Assembly (NCBI GenBank): GCA_964020155.1
Contig: OZ026563.1
Location: 1,826,743-1,890,742 of the forward strand
DNA length: 64,000 nucleotides
Source of the DNA: Chondrilla cf. caribensis
Lineage: Eukaryota; Porifera; Demospongiae; Chondrillida; Chondrillidae
Reading direction: 5' to 3'
Below are positions 18,698 to 55,584 of this stretch, in pieces (within the stretch, counting starts at the first letter, position 1; every line of letters starts with the position of its first letter). A model generated the notes under the pieces. The model had not been told where the DNA came from, did not search any database, and saw nothing but the letters and a program-made list of their open reading frames with translations. The translations under genes and the position numbers were made by a program.

Positions 18698-19554
18698 TTA
18701 GATTGTCAATGTATACAATTTTGAACACATGGCCATGGTGTCTTTGCAACTGATATTCAGTGACTGCACTTGTAAAGCATTTCTGAATGTGAACTGATAC
18801 CGCCCACTACCTGGGGGCTTCTCCTTCATGACCTTGGGGTTTCTGCCAGGTATGAAGCCAAGACACACAAAATTTTCGCAACACTGACTCATGGCGGTAA
18901 ACCGCACAAAGAGTTTTCGATTGTTATCAGTCCTCATGGACACTGCATTGGTGAGTTTTATATCTATTAAACCAGACAAACAGTGTAGAATGTACATATA
19001 TAACCATGAAGTGATACTGGGTGGTAAATAAGACCCAAATAAGTGCACATCCATGCAGTTTTACTAGGTGAGCCTAGGTAAGGTGGCTTGTTACTATAGG
19101 TGAGTGTACATGTTGATGGATTGACGTCTGTTGACAGGTGAGCATTAATATATGATGCTAGGTGAGTGGATGGCTCAAGGCATCATCAACTCAGTAGTAG
19201 TTACTAGGTAGCTGGTCACAAGAGATTACAGATCAGTTCAGTGAATTTAACATTGGTATAGTGACCACACTCGCACAATGAGACATGTTGAGGCACTCAA
19301 GAAAGGAACTACAAAAGTTTGAAATTTTGTGTACGCCCCATGGTTGTTACTGTGGCAAGTACAAAATTTGTCCTGCCCACATTCCTTTTGGATAAAGTGG
19401 TTTTATTTTGAAATGAGAGTTTATCAATTAATATGTACTCCTGAGAGGGGCTTTGGCTGATCATGCAAGCACACAAAGAAACATGCGCATGTATGTATGG
19501 TGTACATACATGCACGCATGTGCCAATACATATGCACACACACACACATACACA

Positions 19555-19635
<81 letters not shown>

Positions 19636-22600
19636 GCACAAACAAATATTTGTAAGCAGAGGCATACAAACACTTGTACATACACATTAAGGTAATGCAG
19701 TAAACACTGAGCAGAAGTAAACAGAATAACATCCCTTAGCTCACCTCTTTCTGCACCTGGGCAGTTGCAGGGTTCTGGTTTCGATGTTCGATTAACTGAA
19801 ATAGAAAAGGAAGAAGTTAAATAGATTTCATTGCTACATACGTACATAACTTGTATCCACTTAGTTGTCGTCGTGCAGGTATTAGATGAAGTTGTCAATG
19901 AGAAACATTCAACTTGAATGTCGATTGGAAGTTTGCTGGACAGTGTGAAATGACAGACAGCCTTCCAAATTGGGTCAATTTGATACGAAGATCCACCAAT
20001 CAACCAGACCCCACCACAATAAAACGGTCCCAATTAGTTTAAGGTAATATCAACAGCAGATGGTGTACAGTGACACAATCCGGTTGTCAGATCTGAAATT
20101 TCCAACATACACGCGATATCAAACTTTTTACATTTGGAGTTGAGACACACCTATCACTCTCCCAGTTACAGTAATCAGGTTTGATTGGCCTCCACAATCT
20201 CCAATGATAATCATTGAATATTTTCCACTGCAAAGACTGGATATGTCAACATCGAAAGGACTGGTACCTGCGAGAGGTTTAGTATAATGTACAGTACAAG
20301 ACCCAAATGCAACATGACACTAATACATAATATACAATTGGTAGTAAATATATTTTACACTGTATGCATGCATACATTGTCAACCACATGCATAATACTA
20401 CATATATACACGAAACATTTGTTACATGATACATGGAAGGATTTAAATTTCATATTTAGACACATAAGATGAAGCAGGGAACCTGAATAGTGTATGCATG
20501 TACAAAACACACACACATGCACACACACAAACAGAGAGAGAGATGCACACACACACACACACACACACATACACGCATGCACACACGCACACACACAGAG
20601 AGAGANNNNNNNNNNNNNNNNNNNNNNNNNNNNNNNNNNNNNNNNNNNNNNNNNNNNNNNNNNNNNNNNNNNNNNNNNNNNNNNNNNNNNNNNNNNNNNN
20701 NNNNNNNNNNNNNNNNNNNNNNNNNNNNNNNNNNNNNNNNNNNNNNNNNNNNNNNNNNNNNNNNNNNNNNNNNNNNNNNNNNNNNNNNNNNNNNNNNNNN
20801 NNNNNAACATAATCTTAATTATTATTGAAGTACATAATATCAAAGTGTCAATTACACACATAGAGATGCCCACACCAATCCCACTGTCAACCAAACATTT
20901 GTGAGTGTGCACACTATGTACTAGCCTAGTAGATGGGGAAAGGACAGGATTTCTTTACACAGCCCCTGGAATTCAAACTTTATTGATCTAGCGCAAGAGG
21001 TTTTACTTGAGTTTTGTACACCTCTCTGTCCTGTACTAGTACTGTTCTGTGCTGTACAATTAGCATGTTTTGTACCGTACCAGCAATGCTCATGCAGTAC
21101 TGTACAAGCACGGCTTTGGTACTAGTTGCAGACAAGTGATCAACTTTCAACATGTATAACATACATAATATGTACTAACCTCCAATATTTTCAATTGTCT
21201 TTCCGCGACAAGGGTCTTCTATAGTGAATGTTTCGCTAACATTGACAGATTCCTTGTTTCCACACGTGATTTCGGCTTGGAAGACATGTTCTCCTTCCTC
21301 TTCAACCTCCAGAACTGTGCCATTCATGCCTGACACAGAGTGAACTGGTTAAAACAATCATCCTGTGCGTATTCTGTATACTCTGGAGTATATCCAACTG
21401 ATGTTATTCGGATTTATATGATATTATCTACTTTGTGATCAATATTCAGGTGAGGCTGAGAGGTTATATTTATACTTATTATCAACTCCAAAGCACAGTC
21501 TTTGGAGGTACGTATGTATGTGTGTGTGTGCTGGAAATCAGTCAAGGTCAACATTTTATATAAGTGACTATCCCAAGAAGGGGGTTGTTTGAATAGGTTT
21601 CACTGTGTATCTGTGGTGGTGGTGTATCTGTGTCAATTCAAATCCACAACACAAATGGTGTTCTAAACTGTACGTAACTGCTAACTGCCATGCACACACT
21701 CACATGGCTCAACATATGTTTCATCATCAACTTTACATCTGACTTTGGTGTCAGAGGAAACACTGTCAGGGTATATCACAACCACACTGGTCCCAGTGAT
21801 GGCGAGGGAGATGTTTGCATTACACGAATCCACATCTGTTGCATTTCCTACAAGCCAGTGGATGGAAGGTGAGGGAATTTACACTTACTGTCATATAGGT
21901 AAGCAACATAATGACTAGCAGTTTGCAAAGCAAAGATATTTCGTATTGAGTAGGATATGATGTCAGACTTGCTAAACTCATGTGTCATTACACTGTTGAC
22001 ATCCTGTGTTAAAAACACACACACACACACATGCATACACGCACACACAGTACACACATACACACATACATATACACGCACAGGCAAACACACGCACACA
22101 CATGTTACTCTCCACACAGAACATCATATCATCAAGCACTTACCAATATTGTAATTGAATGTCAATGTAGCTGGTGCACTGCTGGTACCATCACATGCGG
22201 CTATGACAGTGAAAGTGTGTGACCCAACGGCAAGGTCTTGTAAGTCAATTTTATCGGGAGAGGAACCTGAGAGTGTGAACAGAATATTGCATGAAAGAAA
22301 TGCCTTCTGATTAGTAGCATGACTGAGTCAGTGGTCGACACATGGGATGGTTGATTGTACTGTAAATTTTATATAAAGTTTGTGTATGAAGGTGTTGTTA
22401 CTAGTACAAAAGAAACTATTGCGGAAACCAGGTAATTCTTGAACAATAACGTAGCAGTGAAACAGATTGAAACAGTAGTATTGTAACTAATGAAGACCTT
22501 TGCGGTTGAAACATCTTGCATTTCAATCATCTCAATTTGTTTCACTGCTATGTGATTGCTCAAAAATTACCTGGTTTCCCCTATCTACGCCGTAGCAATC

Positions 22601-25600
22601 ATGGGATCAACTATTGCGTATCCATGCAGTGATGATTTGTGATCAGTGTGTTTGAGAAGATACCAGATGCCTTACAACCATACACTGTGTACTTACTACC
22701 ATACATTGTGTGCTTACTACCATACATTGTGTACATAATGTATGCATACGTAATACGTTATGCACACATTATAATAACATTTGAGTCACATTGCTATGGC
22801 AACCTCCACAACAATGCAATGCATTTCAAATAACCACTGTTTAATTACAAATAATAAGATATCATTATGATAGTTTGTGATCAGTGTATTCAAGAAGGTA
22901 TACCAGTCTACCAGATGCCCTTACTACCATACACATGCACACATTATAATAAATTCAAATCACGTTGCTATGGTAACCTTCACAACAATGTGATGCATTT
23001 CAAATAACCACTGTTTGCTTACAAATGCGATATGCAGAGCTGTCCACTCTACAAAAGAAAACTTGTGCAGGACAGTTGGCTGTGAATTCCACAAATATGT
23101 AACTGCCTTCCCTACGTCCTACAGTTGAAATGAGGAAACGTTTGTCATTAATTGTCACTTTTATGGGTGCAAATTGGAAATGCATATTGTCAATGTAGTC
23201 AGCAACCATGTACCAAAAATGTACAATAAACACACGTACAAGGACATTGTTTGGTGAAAGGTGAGCTTGTACAGTACATAATATGTTTACACACGACATT
23301 ACATACCGAAATGTATGTGGAGGAAGGGAATTTCTGCCCCTCCCCTAAATGGAACCCTACAGATAGTATGTGTCACACTTGACTATAACACATAATATTA
23401 TAATACTAATACTGCATTAAGTGCTGTGTATGACAGTACATGTAGCAGGACAGCACAGGTCCATCAGCATTGTGGCAGACAGGTGTATAGACTATATGAA
23501 GTGGCTCCATGCAATGTACATGTCATGCAGATCAGGAGTTGACAAGGTACATACGCACGTAAATACCTACATATTCATGTAAATGTCATGTAGACTGCAT
23601 GCTGACAGGATCACACCATGTGCACAAACATTGCATAATGAGATCTCAAAACCACCACATGGTATCTATGCTATCAGTGCATGTTTTGGAATGCACCTTG
23701 GAGGCTATCGATTGCAACTGCCGGCTTTACAATTTCAATATCAGTGATATTGAAGGTACGATCACAGACAGGAGAAGTGGGAAAATTGCACTTTATTCTC
23801 ATGCAGTATTTTCCTGGTCGTAGACTTTCATGTGAGAATGTACCATGAGAACCTACAGCCAACAAAAATGAGATATTGTAACATAGCATACATACTGTAC
23901 ATGTAATCAGGTTATGGTATATAAACTCCATATTCCCAATTGAGCTGAACTATTAACTTTGATGAGAGACATGTGAGCCATTGTGGCAGTCATTTGTTAA
24001 CAAATTCAACATGCAGGCATGCATATTTATACTCTATCGTATGTATTATTATGTGATACTTATGTGATAAAATAGGCCTTAGGATACATCTATATTACAA
24101 ATTGTGGGTGTGCAAACAGACACATGCAGTCCTACTTACAGGGACTAGACATTATTAATGTCTTGCTTCCTGTCTGGTTCACTCGGAATAGGGAACAATT
24201 GTATCTTGCTCTTGGATTCTGGCGGAAAGACAGAGTAACTTTGTCTCCTGATGTCACCACACTGCCATTGAAGGTATCTGAGGGACAGTGGGTGAAGGAC
24301 AACTTCCTTCCCACGCAGACTGCCTTCCCGCATTGATCCTGAGAAGAGCAGCAGTTTAGTTTCAACATTTGTTGCCCAATTGACAGATGCTCAAACACTG
24401 TTCCATCCCTACCTACATTGATAGATCACATAAGTCATGTATTAGTATGTACAATTATTATATAACCATGCCACATACTGTAACACTTACATTAGGCTAC
24501 TGTATAATTGTGTGCCAAATTTTATGAGGGGTAGATAACAAGAGCAGTTGTAAGCATAAAATGTGTGATTCTGATTCAAGATTAAGAACATTGCAGGCCA
24601 ATGGTGTATGGAAACGTGCCTGAATTTTGCATATTCTGTGATTCTCATATATCTACTGTTAGTATATGCTTGTATTTCAGATATGCTAGATGTTTGGATA
24701 TAATCTCATGCTGACAAATAATGTTATGGAGATGTATATTATTGATGGGAAAGGCTAAGAAAATACATACAAGCATACATCCTCACAAAACGTACTTATA
24801 ACCTGTTACAGATATTATAAGACAACAAATGGTGAACAGAAAATGTCACATATTACAGACTGTGTAATGACTGCTATATTTCACTATAATTGCTAATTAT
24901 AGATATCACTGTCAAACGAATATTAGTACTAAAACATAGCTACTGTATGTGCACGCAACACATAACTGTACTATTATAGTACTCACATTCCTCTGCACTT
25001 CGGTCATTATACATGCAATTACAATCAATGGGGTTACGAGAAGTCAATATCAGTGAAGCCCTGTTATTTCCAACGGTCACCCGTGTTCCAATCGAAAGAG
25101 ATGTCTGGGAACCAGACGTAGAACTAACATTGAATTTGAATGGGCCGATATTAATTCGGGTTGAACTTCCATTGAGATGTAGTCTACACTGGAGGATGTG
25201 TCCACCACATGATAAATTTGCAAATTTCTGCCCATCGGAGGTGAATGGATGAGGATCTGTAAGATTAGAGCACATACCATTATAGTATATTGCATTAAAT
25301 ATAAAATGTGTTAATTATCAATTTGACATATACATAGCTATTACTATTAAGATGAATTTCGGCAGGTAATGATCAAATACACTATCTAAGGGGCTACTGT
25401 GGTAATAGGCAAGAATGCAATGCATCAATACTGTAAATATCATTAGGTTCCATTAACTAAGTATATTATTACACTGCATGACTGATCAAGGTAAATATAG
25501 TGGATCAACATCAATTGTGTATGATGGTGATGAATTGAACTTTTTCACACTAGAGTAAAACTACAGTAGAAATATGTTCTGTATACTTACATTCTTTCTC

Positions 25601-25876
25601 TGGTCCATTGTTCAACCTACAGAATGTTCGGGCACCAGCAAATCCTGAGCCACCTGTACACTTGAGTGTGGCTGTATTTGCCTTTTTAGTGAGTGAGCAT
25701 CGCACTGACACTGGTGGTGGTGGTGTACAAGGTATAGTGAGTTTGTGACTGGTCATAGCAATAACTGAAGGATACAGAATCGGTATACAAGACAGGGAGA
25801 GTTTGTTCACCCCACATTCAACAGGTATCTTTTCTTGATCGCCACCTACAGAAATAATTTGTTCATGAACCCATAT

Positions 25877-25925
<49 letters not shown>

Positions 25926-26417
25926 CATGCATGCACACACACACACATACATGTATAAAGGTACGCACACGTAAAACCATGCTCCCATATTTCACATACA
26001 TGAGAAGGGATCTCCATCATTGAGCTCACACGTGCATGCGTCTTCCAAAGTGGATGTTTTGGACAAGAGAATTTCTTTGGCCGAGGACGTGTAGCTAACA
26101 CTTGTTCTTACTTGATACGTAATGCTGCCAGCTCTAACACATCCAACTATACACAGTCAGCAAAAGAATTCGACAGTAACACGAAAACAAACTGTTCACA
26201 AGTGTATCCTGAAAATAATACGCCAATAATACCCGACATCACTCCTTGTAGGCGTACGTTTGTGTAGGCAGCGGACGATACATAACACGAAATATACCAC
26301 AAGACGGGTGTGTACCGTACATAAATACAGGTAGATTTTGGTGCATTCCCTGCAGCTATTCCTAGCATACTCACCGACATCGAGTAGATACAGAAGCGAA
26401 ACAAGAGAAAAGTACAT
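18698..26417 (-). CDS. Gene D: secreted multi-repeat Cys protein with terminal module (one exon apparently missing)
   Basis: Thirteen exons, 5' to 3': 26375-26417, 26000-26146, 25591-25845, 24987-25256, 24140-24412, 23697-23852, 23023-23157, 22144-22266, 21704-21847, 21180-21329, 20151-20267, 19745-19795 and 18698-18942. They total 2109 nt (702 aa) in one frame with phase-1 introns. The ATG is the first in its frame and opens a short signal peptide (FSLVSLLYLL). Seven repeats follow; first-half motifs include CTCELNDGDPFSC, FFCRVDSSAYRIC and RCKVDDETYVEPC. Exons 21180-21329 and 20151-20267 are both second halves, so a first-half exon is expected between them, where the assembly has a 200-N gap. 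The last two exons encode a terminal module (NISCKDTMAMC) resembling those of A-C. The donor of exon 23697-23852 (GTGCAT) is weak. Function unknown; likely secreted. Confidence 0.8.
19536..19635. repeat. (CA)n microsatellite, gene D intron
   Basis: Nearly pure CA tract between the last two exons of gene D. Confidence 0.9.
19857..20092 (-). pseudogene. Possible decayed terminal-module exon inside gene D
   Basis: On the minus strand a good acceptor (TTTCAG at 20093-20098) is followed, in the phase used by all family exons, by TTGLCHCTPSAVDITLN and then a TAA. Beyond that TAA the same frame stays open through about 60 codons, including DIQVECFSLTTSSNTC, which recalls the VSVTFSLDTPSTCTC stretch of gene A. 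It lies only 58 bases downstream of the exon 20151-20267 donor. It could be a relic of a duplicated module or an alternative last exon. The resemblance is by eye. Confidence 0.3.
20508..20605. repeat. (CA)n/(GA)n microsatellite bordering the assembly gap
   Basis: CA and GA dinucleotides run directly into the N block, the likely reason the assembly broke here. Confidence 0.85.
20606..20805. other. Assembly gap (200 N)
   Basis: Exactly 200 undetermined bases, which may be an estimated or nominal size. It lies in gene D between two second-half exons and may contain the missing first-half exon. Confidence 0.99.
22423..22580. mobile_element. MITE-like element with about 40-bp inverted termini, gene D intron
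   Basis: The left end (GGAAACCAGGTAATTCTTGA, then CAATAACGTAGCAGTGAAACA) is matched in reverse complement by the right end (TGTTTCACTGCTATGTGATTG ... AATTACCTGGTTTCC). The 158-base size and near-complete fold-back are typical of non-autonomous DNA transposons. Confidence 0.7.
22636..23027. repeat. Local tandem duplication spanning the donor of a gene D exon
   Basis: Two copies (about 22636-22850 and 22875-23027) share GATCAGTGT, ACCAGATGCC, ACACATTATAATAA, TTGCTATGG and CATTTCAAATAACCACTG in the same order. The second copy ends across the 5' splice site of exon 23023-23157; the first has no exon beside it. Confidence 0.65.
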
Positions 26418-26492
26418 GGCGGGAAGACGTAACTTAATTATACTTATCTTCGCTCTAAGCGTCTTGTAGCAATAGTTATTGCTACAGCCACA

Positions 26493-26498
26493 TATATA
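26493..26498 (-). promoter_or_regulatory. Possible TATA box of gene D
   Basis: Read on the minus strand the context is GTGTATATATGTGG, about 75 bases upstream of the ATG. A 9-bp-arm hairpin (26466-26485) follows about where transcription would start. Prediction only. Confidence 0.35.
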
Positions 26499-26737
26499 CA
26501 CGAGTGTGGTCTCGACCCATTACAATGTCCCACGTATATAATATGTATGCATTCATTTCTACGTAATGCGCACGCGGGTCGACGCCTACGTTCTTTGGCT
26601 TCTACAATGCGTTATAACATGGACGCGCCATTTTCTTATTCTTGCACGTGACCTGTAATAACGTATACACAGTCTAAATACTATGACAATTGCATACTAT
26701 AGCTAGTATAGCATTAGCGCTGCCTTATATACGATGG

Positions 26738-26913
26738 AATCTCTCTATTAAGGACACTTTTGGACCTTAAGATTAGTCCTTATTACAGAGGTTTCTTCAA
26801 TTCAGAGTTCATTTAATACACTAAAGTACTAGACTGGGACACAGAAGTGTCCTTATTATAGAGGTTCCCACATTTCAGAGGTTTGTAATAGAGAGGTTCC
26901 ACTGTAATACCAC
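26738..26913. mobile_element. MITE-like element with CAGTGGAACCTCT terminus
   Basis: The right end, in reverse complement, reads TACAGTGGAACCTCTCTATT; the left end GATGGAATCTCTCTATTAAGG is a degenerate match. Repeated CTTATTACAGAGGTTT / CTTATTATAGAGGTTC blocks lie inside. Termini of this kind are common in small pogo/Tc1-mariner-type elements. Confidence 0.55.
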
Positions 26914-27161
26914 GATGCATTAGTTTGACAATAGTAAATTGAATTATATATAGATACAATATTAGATATGCATATTGTGGTACTGTTGTTGTAACTTCAA
27001 TTCATTTATGATGACATATACTCATAATTACAAAAAAGGAAATTTACTTCAAGTGTACTGAAAGGATGTTTTAAAAACTACTTTGAAGTTTTTCAACAAA
27101 ACGTATACAAATACATGTTGCAATAATAAGGATATCATTACAAATGAGCTTATGCAGTGGC

Positions 27162-50398
<23,237 letters not shown>

Positions 50399-50526
50399 CT
50401 CACGACAGTAGCTGAATTCAGTAGTTTCAGAAGAAGACTTGTTAGCAGTGCAGACCACTATCTCTCTCAGCAAACTATTTTGGGTAGTTTGAGCTCCAAC
50501 TGAGCAGATCCTTGAGGTGCTGCCTC

Positions 50527-50533
50527 ATTTATA
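50527..50533 (-). promoter_or_regulatory. Probable TATA box of gene E
   Basis: On the minus strand the context CCAGTATAAATGAGG gives a good TATAAAT, about 130 bases upstream of the start codon. No transcript data to confirm it. Confidence 0.45.
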
Positions 50534-53016
50534 CTGGCTCTAGCACAATTAGTAAGCTCAATATACGTACATTGATTAAATAACCACAGGAATGTTATGT
50601 ATGTGGGGGCTTCTTCAACCCCAGAAGGTAGGGAATTCCTTGTATTAACAGAGTATATCTATATATACACTTACTGGAGATGTTGCTATAACTGATCGGG
50701 TGCATCGTGAAGAATCTGGAACATACAAACATACAGCAAATTCCATATTAGGGCTGCAAGGCGTTCACTCCATAGGGAGCAAAACGGGTATGAGAAATGG
50801 ATATCATATAACTATTACTCATATTGGTGCATAACTTCCTCAAATTACCTTCAGTATGTACAGCGTGTGTAGATACATGGGAAGGGTACACATGACTGCA
50901 GGTACATAAGAGGTTTCCAAAGTACTGTATGTAGAAAATGTGAACATTCGAATACTATGTTCATTCATTAGGCTCTTCAACACCTAACAAATTTCCACAA
51001 CGCAATTGCAATTGTTAATCTCAACTTCTCACAACTAGTAGGTGCACACTATGGGATGATGGAGTATTTGGATCATTGATGTAGATGGTGACTTACTGCC
51101 TGTATGTATAGTCATGTAATTACCAATTTGCACATAAAGTCCCTGTCATTTTTGAATTGTGTATGTTTTGCATGGTGAGCTACTGATTATCCGAAAGCCT
51201 ATCCCAGCATATCATCTTCATCAACAAATCCAAGTGCACACATGTTCTATTATATCTGCATATTTTTATTTTATTATATATTTTGCAGTATATTTGGTAT
51301 GTACAAAGAAATTCTATTTCGGTCCACCTTGTTCAACACAGATATTGATGTCACTTTTGCCAATCATTTAATATTCCACTAAATAGCACACTATCAAACG
51401 GCAAACAACAACGTAAATGGCTCCATTTTAGGTACTACAAGGTTTTGCAGAAACTATTATGGAAGAAGCAAATGGTTGTCATTTCATTTGAAATGTGGTT
51501 TCAAAGAAGATTATCTGCTAGAATAGTGTAACACAAGTTTGTTAACACATGTACTGTACTACAATGGGATGTATCGTAGGAGCATCTGAGGATTTGTTTG
51601 ATGGACATCTGGATTTCCAATAGAATCGCAATCCAATAATATCAAATTACAAGTCAACAAAAATCATCTCAAAATACTGTAGTACAGTATGTATAGAGAG
51701 GGCTGTACAGTGTTTGTGCAAGTACAGTGCAAATTGTATACCTGTAATTCTGGTGTCTGTATATTATGTCAAGTGAGTCCGTGTGTGGGTGGGTGTGGGT
51801 GGGCGTGTATTGGTTTTTAATTATGCAGCCAAGTGTATGTGGGTACACAATTATGTGTGTGTGCACCGATAACCTCAAGGGTGCACAGCTGCTACTACAT
51901 TTCTTCATACTTCACTACAACCAGGGCTTGGTACTAATAAACCACATAATTCTCCAAAATGAGTAAACTATTTCTAAACCATCTGTTGTCACTTAATACA
52001 TGCTTGTGGGTAGGTTCATTGGATTCATGTGAATTCCTCTCCGGACACTTCATTGCTGAAATGAGGACCATTTTAAAGTAGGACATATTCCCATTGAGGG
52101 TCAAAGTCGGGGTTATCACTGCATTGTACCAGCAATTCAATATTCATGGAATTGGACCTTCTATTCCTGAAATCTTGCTCGCAGGCCAGCCACTGTAGCA
52201 CATGTGTGCAAGGTTTCAGTACAGGAATTCCCACAGTAACACAGTTTGACAATGTAAACTTTCTCATATATACACCATTTGTATATGTGCGTGAATGTTG
52301 CTCTAAGGACAGTTTTTACACTCCCATACATATCACCATGTACAAGACATGGATCAGTGTCAGCAACACAGGAATTCTCTGCCAGTTCGACATATTGTCA
52401 ACTAAAACTCCCAACAATACATCTACACGATACGTACTAACACAATTAAAACACTAATTTGCAATGATTACAAATTACAGCAAGTATGCAATGGAATCTT
52501 ATTAATCTTATTAATCCAACACCTCTATATTAAAAGTCAGCATTCCTTACAATCACAATCTCATCAACAGCGAGAGCAGTGTTTACAATTTAATAAGTTT
52601 TGTTCAAGTGTGTCAAAGGGGTTGTGGTTGGGAAAAAGCTAATATCCCATAAATTCTGCCGTTCTCCACTCGATGCCCAATACATACTCAGTGATGGGGA
52701 CATAACATCAAACGGATTAAATGTCATCCCACAATCAATCCATATAAAGTTAGTGTCAGTTGGTCACGGGTATCCTCGGAAACGGAGGTTGTCAATATGT
52801 GAAAAATTAATGCTAGCAGTTATTAGGAAATAAACACTCATTGACAGGTGCGAGGAGCAACCTTAACCTTATGCTACAGGTATAATATCCTTGCCTAATG
52901 GTCCATAATTCACCGGTAGACATACAGACTTAGACCTCCTGTTTTTGGGGAAATGATACTGCATGCTGGCTATGTATCTACCGCCTACTAGTCTTTTGCC
53001 TAATCAGCAGCCACAT

Positions 53017-53536
<520 letters not shown>

Positions 53537-54954
53537 ACATGTACATTGCATGTGTGCATACATCTGTGAGTCTCAGACCACGATGGTCATACCTGGGTTC
53601 ATGGCAACACATACTGGTTCAATTAAACCAATTCAAACCCTTACAAGTATTGCACTTGAGGAATGTCAGCAAACAAGCTCCAATAATTGGCCAAATTTCC
53701 AACTCCCGCTTTCTGAGTACATACACATAACACACACACACACCTGTATACACAGCAGCTGCTATGAGTTGATAATAACATATACATACCTTGTGGACCA
53801 TACTATGTACACATACAAACACGTTTACACTGCAATGAATTCCTCTAATTCAGCATCTAAGGCACATACATACACAGCTGTATCCACAGCCATAAGTTCC
53901 TGTTAATGAGAATATTATTCACACTTATACATGGTATTGTGCAATCTCGAGTAACTGTTACTATATGGACAACACATACATACTACATGGACCACACTAC
54001 ATATACTGTGCACACATCAACATCTACATACAAATGTACAAAGTACTTTGCTGGACACATGTATTATGACATGAACCCCATCAAATAACTAGGAGAAACT
54101 GTTACATCAAGTGGAGACTCTACATCTGTCTGTCTGTCTGTCTCTCCACCTACAATTATTCCGTGCACTAATATGCACACATTCGCATTAGATTTCCAAC
54201 ACCTTTAGTGGTTCGTTTGGGGTGTGTGAACAAATCCTAAATTTGGTTTGAGGAGTCTGTTGTCACAGCACTTATAAGACATGAAGCCTACGTCCAAAGC
54301 CCACTTTGAAACAGATATTGCTGTATCACAGAATACATAGTGACCATTGGGGAACCACATTTGACTTTAAATTGATAAAGAAAGCCGATCACCACCTGTA
54401 TTGTTGGGGGGTATTTCAATTTGCTATTGTGTACCTACAGCTTCATAGGAACAAAGCAGTAAACTTATATAAGCACTGTCAGGTTCCATTCCGTACTTAA
54501 TGCGCAGGTGTGTGTCGACCTTGTAGAGGTCATTGGTCAGTCATGCAGGTAGTGTGTAACTAGGTGGCAATGATGACAACTACTACATCAACAAAGGAGA
54601 TATTATTGTGTTTAAAGTGTCAAATTGGAAGACGGGCCTTTCTTCATGTGAAACCTTGGTTCCTGTTAGAATTCCACTGGATTAAGGTTAGATCAGAGCG
54701 AGTTCATCAACTTAGATAATTAGGAATGTAGGACCTCTGTAATGGAGTCACTTCATGTTTGTGATATCATCATGTGCAACGCCTTGGTTCTGAAGGTATT
54801 CAGTGTACACTGATCCGGAGGCTAATCACAAAGTATGCAGACAAACACAGTTGATGTACATAAACTGTTACATTTGTACAAACCATAAATACATATCATG
54901 TATGGATGCATATAATACACATACGTATGCTGAATACCAACACATTAACTTATA

Positions 54955-55257
54955 TTGATACAGCCCAATAAGAAATCATGCAGGGACACACAATCCGTTG
55001 GCCCATCCAGTAACAGTCTTGAGATTGATGCTCACAGGATAGAGGTCAGACTACTCACATTACATGCAGTGATCACCACATGCCTGGACAGCACAGAGGA
55101 GCCAGAGGGACTAGGCTCTAAGTGTTTAAAACATACCTACAGTGTCCCTGAAGCCAGAGAAATGTGTCACAGTCCAGACAATACACACCTGGTGGATGAC
55201 ACCAACATAACTGCATCAGGTGAGTCACCACACAAGGTGAGGTCAGATGTCACCTAA
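54955..55257 (+). other. Orphan open frame of unknown status
   Basis: A 100-codon open frame with mixed composition, unlike the low-complexity frames around it. It includes SLEIDAHRIEVRLLT and several cysteines. A good donor (G|GTGAGT, after base 55219) falls in phase 1, as in the family, but the acceptors upstream do not give a convincing phase-1 exon of family type. It could be an exon of an unrecognised gene or chance. Confidence 0.25.
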
Positions 55258-55524
55258 TTAATTAGATGTAGATTTCATGTAGCCTCAACTTCTGGAGCAG
55301 AGAGCATGCAGAGAGTAAAAGGCGCCATTCAGCCAACATTTGTAATTAATTTTTGAGAACTTTGTATAGTAATTGGTGCATGTATGTACGTAAGCAAAAC
55401 ATGGCATTGTGCACATTGAAATCTAATTACTGTATCAACTTTCTTCTAAATAGAATTAATTTAGTACAATGTGCACATGGCAATCAATATACAGGTGTAT
55501 AGCTGAAGTGATTGAACAACTCAC

Positions 55525-55525
55525 A

Positions 55526-55582
<57 letters not shown>
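55525..55582. repeat. (CA)n microsatellite
   Basis: Pure CA tract between genes E and F. Confidence 0.88.

Positions 55583-55584
<2 letters not shown>

Larger units (their letters stand above)
26418..27161. other. Intergenic region between genes D and E, with gene D promoter
   Basis: It holds a TATATA-containing stretch and a 20-base hairpin close to the gene D start, then a pogo-like MITE at about 26738-26913. No coding exon seen. Confidence 0.5.

Noticed and set aside
52073..52267. Minus-strand frame ending in ELLVQCSDNPDF..., vaguely like the terminal modules of A-D
   Set aside because: No phase-1 acceptor in the right frame and no family exon upstream; the likeness is too weak.
54955..55225. 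Minus-strand alternative exon with YCLDCDTFLWLQGHC and a GTAGGT donor
   Set aside because: No in-frame phase-1 acceptor and a stop shortly upstream; the opposite strand is equally open.
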